Source: Actinomycetota bacterium
Lineage (GTDB): Bacteria > Actinomycetota > Actinomycetes > Nanopelagicales > Nanopelagicaceae
Direction: 5' to 3'
NCBI GenBank assembly: GCA_009705235.1
Contig: WLCR01000084.1
Span: 1 to 5,171, forward strand
Length of the DNA: 5,171 bases
Under the pieces are notes generated by a model. It ran no database searches, was not told the origin of the DNA, and saw nothing but the letters and a program-made list of their open reading frames with translations. Positions 1 through 5,171 of the stretch are shown in pieces; within the stretch, counting starts at the first letter, position 1; the number at the start of each line of letters is the position of its first letter. A program made the translations under genes and the position numbers.

Positions 1-845
1 AAGGAATAACTAAGGAAGGTTGGAACTTCTGATCCACCTGCAGGAATTACTCCAAGTGGAAAACCAAGGAAGGTTCCTCTGATCCAAGGCTTCCACGATC
101 GTTTCCAGTCCTCACGGCTCATTAGAGCCTTGCCCTTCATGGGAATAATTTCCCAGCCAGAATCTTTAAAACGACTTGCAATATAAAGTGCCTCACCTAA
201 TGCAAAAATTGAAACAATAACAGGAACAGTCTCAATACCTTCGACTGCTGATTGATTTCCGAATGTTAAGCGAGAAAGCCCTGACTGAAGGTCAGCACCG
301 ACAAGTCCTAAAACGAGACCTACTGCTAATGAAATAAATCCACGTATTTGTGAAGCGCCCAGGAGTGAGGAAACAGTTCCGAATGCAACCAACATCAGCG
401 CCACATATTCAGCTGCACCAACTTTAATTGCTAAATCTGCGATTGAGGGTGCGGTGAAAGCCAGAATTAAGGTTGCAATAGAGCCTGCAATAAATGAACC
501 AATTGCAGCGGTTGCAAGTGCAGCCCCTGCACGCCCACGTCGGGCCATTTTATTTCCTTCTAGGGCAGTTATTACTGATCCGGATTCGCCTGGGGTATTT
601 AAAAGAATTGAAGTCGTTGATCCGCCATACATTGCACCGTAATAGATTGCTGCAAACATAATCAAGGCTGACGCTGGACTTACCGTGTAGGTAATCGGAA
701 GAAGAAGCGCAATTGCTAATGCAGGGCCAATTCCAGGTAGCACGCCAACAAGTGTGCCTAAGAAGGTTCCAAGCAATCCAAATCCCAAGTTGCTTAATGT
801 CAATGCACTGGCAAATCCGTCCATCAATGAATTGAAACTATTCAT
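1..845 (-). CDS. tctA: TctA, large membrane subunit of a tripartite tricarboxylate transporter (3' end beyond window)
   Basis: This is the large integral-membrane subunit of a tripartite tricarboxylate transporter, which with TctB moves a solute delivered by TctC across the cytoplasmic membrane. The 281 codons visible from the ATG at 845-843 run off the window's left edge without a stop; the family is usually about 500 residues, so a little over half is present. Family signatures seen: a glycine/proline loop [10 protein letters not shown] (residues 34-43), the block [20 protein letters not shown] (67-86), [15 protein letters not shown] (93-107) and, near the cut, [15 protein letters not shown] (266-280). 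Hydrophobic segments at about 20-52, 110-131, 147-160 and 168-184 fit a multi-spanning permease. The start overlaps the tctB stop by one base (TAATG) and has an AAGGGG Shine-Dalgarno 5 nt upstream, so it is probably coupled to tctB. Family assignment is firm; the substrate is unknown. Confidence 0.93.
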   Translation of the reverse strand, partial: MNSFNSLMDGFASALTLSNLGFGLLGTFLGTLVGVLPGIGPALAIALLLPITYTVSPASALIMFAAIYYGAMYGGSTTSILLNTPGESGSVITALEGNKMARRGRAGAALATAAIGSFIAGSIATLILAFTAPSIADLAIKVGAAEYVALMLVAFGTVSSLLGASQIRGFISLAVGLVLGLVGADLQSGLSRLTFGNQSAVEGIETVPVIVSIFALGEALYIASRFKDSGWEIIPMKGKALMSREDWKRSWKPWIRGTFLGFPLGVIPAGGSEVPTFLSYS

Positions 846-1294
846 TAAAGCCCCTTAAGTATTCCTGCTGGGAGTGGAACATTAAGAAACTTAGTAAATG
901 ACAAATAAACTAAAAATATAAAGAGCGTCCCAAAAAAGCCTGTCTTCAGATGCTTCTTATCGCCAAAGGCAACAGTAATACCAAAAAAAGTAACTGATGC
1001 TGCTACTACAAAACCAGCACGTTCAACCAACAATAGAAATGCAAATAATGAACCAAGTACTATTCCAAAAGTCTTAAAATCAGATGGTTCAACTTTGTCT
1101 CCAGCTTCAAGTCCCTCTGGGATGGCTAAATCACCTTTAATAATTTTTATGGCCAAAATAAGACTCAATAATGTAAGGAAAAATGCAATTGCATAAGGAA
1201 AAACTTTTGGGCTAACGATTAAGTTGAAGGCTGGCTGTTCCACCCTGTAGGTATCCCAAAAAACTATAACTCCCAGGAGAAAGAGTGAGCCCAC
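845..1294 (-). CDS. tctB: TctB, small membrane subunit of a tripartite tricarboxylate transporter (start uncertain)
   Basis: This is the small, poorly conserved membrane subunit (TctB/DUF1468 family) that partners TctA. The coordinates use the only canonical in-frame start, a GTG at 1294-1292, giving 149 residues. Hydrophobic segments lie at about 2-13, 31-52, 74-91, 94-111 and 118-137, with a charged loop at 53-74. The C-terminus ([11 protein letters not shown], 137-147) has the NVPLP-type ending usual in the family. The reading frame is open upstream of the GTG to a TGA at 1363-1361, and those codons spell a plausible N-terminus (KVPQGGKSELTF) leading into the first helix. No ATG, GTG or TTG occurs there. 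An ATT at 1339-1337, preceded by AGGA at 7 nt spacing, would give a 164-residue protein and fits the family better. The gene lies between tctC and tctA and overlaps the latter by one base. Family is confident; the start is not. Confidence 0.87.
   Translation of the reverse strand: MGSLFLLGVIVFWDTYRVEQPAFNLIVSPKVFPYAIAFFLTLLSLILAIKIIKGDLAIPEGLEAGDKVEPSDFKTFGIVLGSLFAFLLLVERAGFVVAASVTFFGITVAFGDKKHLKTGFFGTLFIFLVYLSFTKFLNVPLPAGILKGL
851..856 (-). promoter_or_regulatory. Ribosome binding site of tctA
   Basis: The minus strand reads AAGGGG here, 5 nt before the ATG of tctA and inside the last codons of tctB. Together with the TAATG stop/start overlap it fixes the tctA start and suggests translational coupling of the two membrane subunits. 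Confidence 0.6.
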
Positions 1295-1314
1295 AAATGT
1301 GAGCTCACTCTTTC
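1279..1314 (-). promoter_or_regulatory. Perfect 12-bp inverted repeat (hairpin) at the tctC/tctB junction
   Basis: GAAAGAGTGAGC at 1279-1290 is the exact reverse complement of 1303-1314, with a 12-nt spacer at 1291-1302. In the mRNA it would form a 12-bp stem-loop that begins 38 nt after the tctC stop. The loop contains the GTG at 1294-1292, the only canonical start for tctB. There is no U-run after the 3' arm on either strand, so it is not a standard intrinsic terminator. By analogy with hairpins that follow binding-protein genes in other transport operons, it may stabilise the upstream tctC message or damp tctB/tctA translation; that role is inferred. The repeat itself is read directly from the sequence. 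Confidence 0.6.
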
Positions 1315-1346
1315 CGCCTTGTGGAACTTTTACTTTAATTGATTTT

Positions 1347-1350
1347 TCCT
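1347..1350 (-). promoter_or_regulatory. Candidate ribosome binding site for tctB from an ATT start
   Basis: The minus strand reads AGGA 2 nt after the tctC TAG stop and 7 nt before an ATT codon at 1339-1337 that is in frame with tctB. It is the best-placed Shine-Dalgarno in the junction. The GTG at 1294 has only a purine-rich stretch (GGAAAGAG) 14 nt upstream, and that stretch is inside the hairpin stem. If this site is used, tctB starts with a non-canonical codon. Confidence 0.4.
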
Positions 1351-1352
1351 GA

Positions 1353-2489
1353 CTACTTAATCAATTTGAAAGCGGTAAGAACGTCAAGAATTGCTTGATT
1401 CTCAACCTTTAGCCACTTAGTAAATGAATCTCCAGCGCGGTACTCATCAATCCATGACTTGGCAACAAGTGTTGACTTCCATGAAGGAGTTGAGTGGAGA
1501 GCATCGATAACCTTAACTTGATTAAGAAGCTCAGCAGGAGTTAGGTCAGATGGAGCCAAGATTCCACGCCAGTTACCGAATGTAAGGTCAACACCTTGCT
1601 GTAGCAAAGTCTTACCCTTGATAACTGAAAGTGGCTTAGGTGATGTAACTGCTAGTACACGCATCTTTCCTGCTGCTACATATGAAGCAAACTCAGATGT
1701 ACCTGCAACGCCTACAGCTACTCTTCCACCAATTACATCTGGAATAAGTGGTCCAGCACCTGAGTATGGGTTGTAGTTAAGGTCTGTTGCCTTAACGCCT
1801 ACAGTCTGTGCCAAAGTTGCCACAGTTACATGGTCAACTCCACCATAATTTCCTCCACCAATTGCTACAGTCTTAGGATTTGCTTTGATATCGGCTAGCA
1901 AATCATTAATAGTCTTGTACTTTGATGAAGTAGGAACAACAAATGCTTCAGCTTCGCGCATAATGCCAGCAATTGGATTTGATGAAGTAATTGACAGCTT
2001 TGATCCATTAGTTGCTAATCCGCCAGGCATTGCAAAACCAGTAATCAAAAGTAGATCCTTACGATTCTTTTGATCATAGAAATATCCAAGACCCAATGGT
2101 GCATTGGTTTTGTAAGTTACTGTGTAATCTTTAAGCAACTCTTCAGTCTTCATAGCTTCTGCAATAGCAATCGCAGTGGTTCCGTAACCGCCACCAATTG
2201 CTGACGATGCCACCCATTCAACTGAACCGAATGGCTTTAGATCTTTGTACCACCACTTAGCTTGAGACTTGAAGGAACCTGTTGTGACGATCATGCATGT
2301 TAAGTCTGTTCCATTAATGCCGCGACCTTTAGCAATTTTGCCAGCTTTTGCTGACGCTGCTGTGCAGTCGTCTCCGATTACAGCTTTATTTGCAGGCTTA
2401 ACCGCAGCATTAGCTGGAAGTGCTGTGCTTGCTAAAACGGCAACTGCAGTTGCCGCAACAGCGAAGCGAATAAAAGAGGTTTTTCTCAT
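1353..2489 (-). CDS. tctC: TctC-type exported solute-binding protein of a tripartite tricarboxylate transporter
   Basis: This is the extracytoplasmic solute receptor (TctC/Bug family) that captures the substrate for TctAB, 378 residues long. Residues 1-29 form a signal peptide: basic MRKTSFIR, a hydrophobic Ala/Val core, and an ANA|A-type cleavage site near 28-29. No lipobox cysteine is present, so it is probably exported without lipidation or held by another means. Residues 30-82 are an extra segment with C42 and C65 followed by W79-W80. The binding-protein fold follows: ligand loop SAIGGGYGTT (96-105), ITGFAMPGG (149-157), VAIGGGNYGGVDH (208-220), YNPYSGAGPLIPDVIGGRV (239-257) and MRVLAVTSPKPL (276-287). 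The usual aspartate of the GGG-x-D loop is absent. The length exceeds the roughly 300-330 residues usual for the family because of the extra N-terminal segment. The ATG is supported by GGAG at 9 nt. The gene heads the tct cassette, 113 nt after map. Ligand unknown. Confidence 0.93.
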   Translation of the reverse strand: MRKTSFIRFAVAATAVAVLASTALPANAAVKPANKAVIGDDCTAASAKAGKIAKGRGINGTDLTCMIVTTGSFKSQAKWWYKDLKPFGSVEWVASSAIGGGYGTTAIAIAEAMKTEELLKDYTVTYKTNAPLGLGYFYDQKNRKDLLLITGFAMPGGLATNGSKLSITSSNPIAGIMREAEAFVVPTSSKYKTINDLLADIKANPKTVAIGGGNYGGVDHVTVATLAQTVGVKATDLNYNPYSGAGPLIPDVIGGRVAVGVAGTSEFASYVAAGKMRVLAVTSPKPLSVIKGKTLLQQGVDLTFGNWRGILAPSDLTPAELLNQVKVIDALHSTPSWKSTLVAKSWIDEYRAGDSFTKWLKVENQAILDVLTAFKLIK

Positions 2490-2498
2490 CGATGAGTT

Positions 2499-2502
2499 CT
2501 CC
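2499..2502 (-). promoter_or_regulatory. Ribosome binding site of tctC
   Basis: The minus strand reads GGAG within CGGAGAAC, 9 nt before the tctC ATG and 1 nt after the 3' arm of the leader hairpin. It supports the ATG at 2489. The hexamer GGAGAA (2497-2502) is exactly complementary to UUCUCC in the leader (plus 2534-2539), so it could be masked. Confidence 0.65.
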
Positions 2503-2503
2503 G

Positions 2504-2543
2504 TAGTTTCTTGCCCCCGAGGGTGAGGGATAGGGAGAAACTA
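2504..2543 (-). promoter_or_regulatory. Leader stem-loop upstream of tctC
   Basis: TAGTTTCT at 2504-2511 is the reverse complement of AGAAACTA at 2536-2543, an 8-bp perfect dyad around a 24-nt C/G-rich loop. A further CCC/GGG pairing (2514-2516 with 2533-2535) can extend the stem across a 2-nt bulge. In the tctC transcript it ends 1 nt before the Shine-Dalgarno. It lacks a following U-run in the transcribed direction, so it does not look like a map terminator. It could be an RNA leader element or a DNA operator for a dimeric regulator; the sequence does not decide between them. The rest of the 113-nt gap (2490-2602) is AT-rich with no convincing promoter and no ORF. Confidence 0.5.
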
Positions 2544-2602
2544 TTAGATTTTTAGGAAATTAGAAAGCACTTACAGGTACCAAATCAGTAACAAAATTAG
2601 GC

Positions 2603-3415
2603 TTATTGCAGAAGATCAGAGACCTCTATGCCGAGTCTAGTGAGCTCTGATTTTCCGCCATCAAAGGCAGTTAAAACAAATGGTTTTCCATCTGGCATCA
2701 CTGCATAGGTGTGTTCAAAGTGTGACCCACGCGACTTATCTGCAGAAACAACTGTCCAATCATCTGCCAATACCTTTGTGCGGGCTGAGCCACGAGTAAT
2801 CATTGGTTCAATTGCTAATACAAAACCAGGAATAATTACTGGACCATTACCTGGTTTACCAAAGTTTAATACATGCGGTTCTTGGTGCATCTCTGTACCG
2901 ATTCCATGGCCACCGTACTCTTGCAAAATTCCATAGTTACCTTGGGATTTTGTGTACTCCTCAATGGCATGACCAATATCAGAAAGCTTTGCACCATTCT
3001 TACCGGCGGCAATTCCCCGCCACATTGATTCTTCACAGACATCCATCATCTTTTGATCTTCAGGATCAATGGTGCCAATTCCAACAGAAAACGCTGCATC
3101 GCCATGCCAGCCCTCAATGATTGCACCGCAATCAACAGATACAACATCACCGTCATTGATTACACGATCACCAGGAATGCCATGAACAATCTCATCATTG
3201 ACAGAGACGCAGATTGTTGCCGGAAAGCCGTGATAACCCTTGAAATTTGATGTTGCACCATTTCGCTTGATGACCGCCTCTGCGACAGCATCTAGTGCGC
3301 TAGTCATCATGCCGGGCTTGATTACATCCCTTATTGCTCTATGAATTTCAGCAACAACTAAGCCTGCCTTACGCATTGTCTTAATCTGCTCTGCTGTCTT
3401 GATTTGAATTGCCAT
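2603..3415 (-). CDS. map: Methionine aminopeptidase, type I
   Basis: This cytosolic metalloenzyme removes the initiator methionine from nascent proteins when the second residue is small. All five metal ligands of the family are visible: D95 (in SVDCGA), D106 (in HGDAAF), H170 (in GGHGIG), E203 (in AIEPM) and E234 (in FEHTYAV). The substrate-site histidines H79 (EIVHGIPG) and H177 (EMHQEPH) are also present. At 270 residues, with no N-terminal zinc-finger or linker extension, it is a compact type I enzyme close to the bacterial norm. The ATG lies 10 nt after the adk stop. No Shine-Dalgarno is visible in that gap, so translation is probably coupled to adk. The secY-adk-map order is the classic end of the spc ribosomal-protein operon. 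Nothing in the protein looks damaged. Confidence 0.97.
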   Translation of the reverse strand: MAIQIKTAEQIKTMRKAGLVVAEIHRAIRDVIKPGMMTSALDAVAEAVIKRNGATSNFKGYHGFPATICVSVNDEIVHGIPGDRVINDGDVVSVDCGAIIEGWHGDAAFSVGIGTIDPEDQKMMDVCEESMWRGIAAGKNGAKLSDIGHAIEEYTKSQGNYGILQEYGGHGIGTEMHQEPHVLNFGKPGNGPVIIPGFVLAIEPMITRGSARTKVLADDWTVVSADKSRGSHFEHTYAVMPDGKPFVLTAFDGGKSELTRLGIEVSDLLQ

Positions 3416-3425
3416 GATTACAAAG

Positions 3426-3998
3426 TTACTGTGCGACGCGACTTAGGGCCGAAATAGCATGCGCTGTAATGTCTTCTATGTTTCCGACCGCGCTCACCGA
3501 GACCAGAAGACCTTCATTTCGGTAGAAAGAAATGATTGGCGCAGTTTGCTCTGCATAAACTTCGAGGCGGCGCTTAATAACTTCTTCCTTGTCATCTTCA
3601 CGATTTTCAATCTCTGCGCGTTGAAGTAAGCGGGCGATGATTTCTTCATCAGCAAGAGAGAACTCTAAAACTGCATGTAGAGGTGTCCTTTTATCAGCCA
3701 AAATTGCACGTAGAACTTCGGCTTGAGCAACATTTCGTGGAAATCCATCCAGGATGAAACCATTGGCGACATCCTCATGTGTAAGGCGATCTCTGACCAT
3801 GTCGTTTGTTACAGAATCCGGAACAAGTTCCCCACGATCCATAAATCCTTTTGCTTGAATTCCTAATTCAGTCCCAGCCTTTAAATTTGCACGGAAAATA
3901 TCTCCGGTAGAAATATGTGGGATTGAATAGTGCGCTGCAAGGAATTGAGCTTGTGTTCCCTTACCGGCACCTGGTGGACCTACCAGGACAAGACGCAT
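3426..3998 (-). CDS. adk: Adenylate kinase (short-LID type)
   Basis: This cytosolic enzyme catalyses ATP + AMP <=> 2 ADP and sets the adenylate balance. The Walker A loop GPPGAGKGT is at residues 7-15. The AMP-binding region follows, with ISTGDIFR (29-36) and ELVPDSVTNDMV (57-68), then the DGFPRN signature (84-89). The LID region carries R127, NREDD (132-136) and the paired arginines R143-R144. It is the short form without the four zinc-binding cysteines, as in mycobacterial Adk; 190 residues fits that class. The ATG follows the secY stop with no spacer (TAAATG). A GAGGGA motif inside the last codons of secY (plus 4011-4016) lies 12 nt upstream, rather far for a Shine-Dalgarno, so re-initiation after SecY is likely. 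The gene is intact. Confidence 0.97.
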   Translation of the reverse strand: MRLVLVGPPGAGKGTQAQFLAAHYSIPHISTGDIFRANLKAGTELGIQAKGFMDRGELVPDSVTNDMVRDRLTHEDVANGFILDGFPRNVAQAEVLRAILADKRTPLHAVLEFSLADEEIIARLLQRAEIENREDDKEEVIKRRLEVYAEQTAPIISFYRNEGLLVSVSAVGNIEDITAHAISALSRVAQ

Positions 3999-5171
3999 TT
4001 ACTTAAGGAATCCCTCGTATGAACGCTGCTGTAGTTGAGATTCAATCTGCTTAGCCGTATCTAGACCAACACCAACAACAATCAAGATTGCAGTTCCACC
4101 GAATGGGAAGTTTTGTGTTGCACCAAATAGCACTAGCGCTCCGATTGGAATTACTGCAACAAGTGCCAAGTACATCGAACCTGGAGCTGTGATGCGTGAA
4201 AGTACATACTGAAGGTATTCAGATGTTGGCTTTCCAGCACGAATACCAGGAACAAATCCACCGTACTTCTTCATGTTATCTGCAACCTCATCTGGGTTGA
4301 AGGTAATTGCAACATAGAAATAGGTAAAGAAAATAATTAGTGCTGCATAGGTAGCTATATAAATTGGGTGATCACCCTTAACAAAGTTACGGCTAATCCA
4401 TACGGCCCAACCAGCTTGGCTGTTTGTGAAGTTAACAATCAGCGAAGGAATGTAGAGCAAAGATGATGCGAAAATTACTGGAATAACACCAGCCTGGTTT
4501 ACCTTGATTGGAATATATGTACTTGTTCCACCGTATGCCTGTCGTCCAACCATGCGCTTTGCATACTGAACCGGGATACGTCGTTGAGCTTGCTCAACAA
4601 AGACAACCGCTGCAACAACCAAGACTCCAACAGCCATAACAAAGAGGAAAGCAAACAGTCCCTTTTGAAGTTTGATTGACCATAGCTGGCTTGGGAAACC
4701 TGCTGCAATAGATGTGAAGATCAAGATAGACATACCGTTACCGACACCGCGATCAGTGATTAATTCACCGAGCCACATAACTACTGAAGTACCAGCGGTC
4801 ATAACAACAATCATTGTGATGATGCGCTGCCATGAAGTGTCAGGAATGATTGCAAGAGAACATCCTGAAATCAATCGACCTGGTGTACGAGCAACCGCAA
4901 TCAAACCAGTTGATTGCAAGATTGCTAAACCAATTGTTAAATAACGAGTGTATTGAGTCAGCGTGGCAGTTCCAGACTGACCTTCCTTTTTCAACGCTTC
5001 AAAGCGAGGAATTACAACGGTCAAAAGCTGAACAATAATTGATGCGGTGATGTAAGGCATGATTCCCAAAGCAAAGACAGAGAGCTGAATTAATGCTCCA
5101 CCGCTAAACAAGTTAATCAAGCCAAACAATCCACCAGTTTGTGTTGTTGCCAAACACTCTTTTACATTTGC
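3999..5171 (-). CDS. secY: SecY, protein translocase channel subunit (5' end beyond window)
   Basis: This is the multi-spanning channel subunit of the SecYEG translocon in the cytoplasmic membrane. The final 390 residues are present and the frame stays open to the window edge. An in-frame TTG at 5153 is not the start: the six codons before it (ANVKEC) and those after align with the loop after helix 1 in mycobacterial SecY, so roughly 40-45 N-terminal residues including the first helix lie outside. Conserved stretches: LINLFSGGAL, MPYITASIIVQLLTVVIPRF, GELITDRGVGNGMS, the cytosolic IPVQYAKRMVG followed by YGGTSTYIPIKVNQAGVIPV, ITFNPDEVADNMKKYGGFVP, and the C-terminal VGLDTAKQIESQLQQRSYEG. The gene leads directly into adk and map as in the spc operon. 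Family assignment is based on remembered family sequences and is very secure. Confidence 0.97.
   Translation of the reverse strand, partial: ANVKECLATTQTGGLFGLINLFSGGALIQLSVFALGIMPYITASIIVQLLTVVIPRFEALKKEGQSGTATLTQYTRYLTIGLAILQSTGLIAVARTPGRLISGCSLAIIPDTSWQRIITMIVVMTAGTSVVMWLGELITDRGVGNGMSILIFTSIAAGFPSQLWSIKLQKGLFAFLFVMAVGVLVVAAVVFVEQAQRRIPVQYAKRMVGRQAYGGTSTYIPIKVNQAGVIPVIFASSLLYIPSLIVNFTNSQAGWAVWISRNFVKGDHPIYIATYAALIIFFTYFYVAITFNPDEVADNMKKYGGFVPGIRAGKPTSEYLQYVLSRITAPGSMYLALVAVIPIGALVLFGATQNFPFGGTAILIVVGVGLDTAKQIESQLQQRSYEGFLK

Noticed and set aside
1299..1308. GTGAGCTCAC palindrome as a separate operator
   Set aside because: It overlaps the longer perfect inverted repeat 1279-1314, which explains it better; counting it separately would duplicate the signal.
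1353..2489. TctC as a lipoprotein
   Set aside because: The signal peptide ends in Ala-Asn-Ala-Ala with no cysteine at the cleavage site; C42 is 13 residues further on and not in a lipobox.
2269..2526. 85-codon plus-strand ORF opposite the 5' end of tctC
   Set aside because: It is antisense to the signal peptide and N-terminal region of a clear binding protein. Its Ala/Val-rich product is the mirror of the tctC signal peptide codons, and it resembles no family.
2571..2592. Weak dyad TTAC...GTAA around GGTACC after map, as a possible terminator
   Set aside because: Only 4-bp outer arms and no U-run follow, so it does not support an intrinsic terminator.
2544..2602. Promoter for tctC in the AT-rich part of the gap (for example TTGGTA with TAATTT)
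   Set aside because: The spacer is only 15 nt and several equally weak hexamers can be paired; nothing stands out from AT-rich background.
4672..4944. 90-codon plus-strand ORF inside secY
   Set aside because: Antisense to conserved SecY helices, with no Shine-Dalgarno and no recognisable domain; the same reasoning disposes of the other short plus-strand ORFs at 454-642, 1885-2073, 2709-2936, 3053-3250 and 4850-5038.
5151..5153. TTG as the start codon of secY, giving a 384-residue protein
   Set aside because: The frame is open upstream and the codons on both sides match the conserved loop after helix 1 of SecY; the true start is outside the window.

Overview
The window looks like chromosomal DNA from a low-GC actinobacterium. 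The SecY, Adk and Map proteins read as actinobacterial: SecY follows the mycobacterial protein closely through its conserved loops, and Adk has the short, zinc-free LID. The DNA is AT-rich and the genes are tightly packed, which would suit a streamlined freshwater lineage such as the Nanopelagicales (acI group, 'Ca. Planktophila'). That taxonomic placement is an inference from recalled similarity, not from a search.

All six genes lie on the minus strand, so transcription runs from high to low coordinates. The right half (5171 to 2603) is the tail of the ribosomal 'spc' operon: secY (5' end outside the window), adk and map. The secY stop codon abuts the adk start codon, and adk and map are 10 nt apart, so these genes are probably translationally coupled. 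They supply the protein-export channel, adenylate kinase and the enzyme that removes the initiator methionine.

After a 113-nt gap (2490-2602), the left half (2489 to 1) holds a tripartite tricarboxylate transporter (TTT) cassette in the order tctC (exported binding protein), tctB (small membrane subunit) and tctA (large membrane subunit, cut off by the window edge). TctC should capture an organic acid, probably a carboxylate, outside the membrane and pass it to the TctAB permease. The substrate cannot be read from the sequence.

The most interesting signals are at RNA level inside the tct cassette. (1) A hairpin sits just before the tctC Shine-Dalgarno, and an alternative pairing would cover that Shine-Dalgarno. 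(2) tctB has no ATG, GTG or TTG start consistent with its full N-terminus; an ATT codon with a good Shine-Dalgarno is the best full-length candidate. (3) A perfect 12-bp inverted repeat at the tctC/tctB junction places the only canonical tctB start codon, a GTG, in its loop. TctC also carries an extra N-terminal module with two cysteines and lacks the usual aspartate in its ligand loop. No insertion sequences, CRISPR arrays, tRNAs or rRNAs were seen, and no plus-strand ORF looks real.
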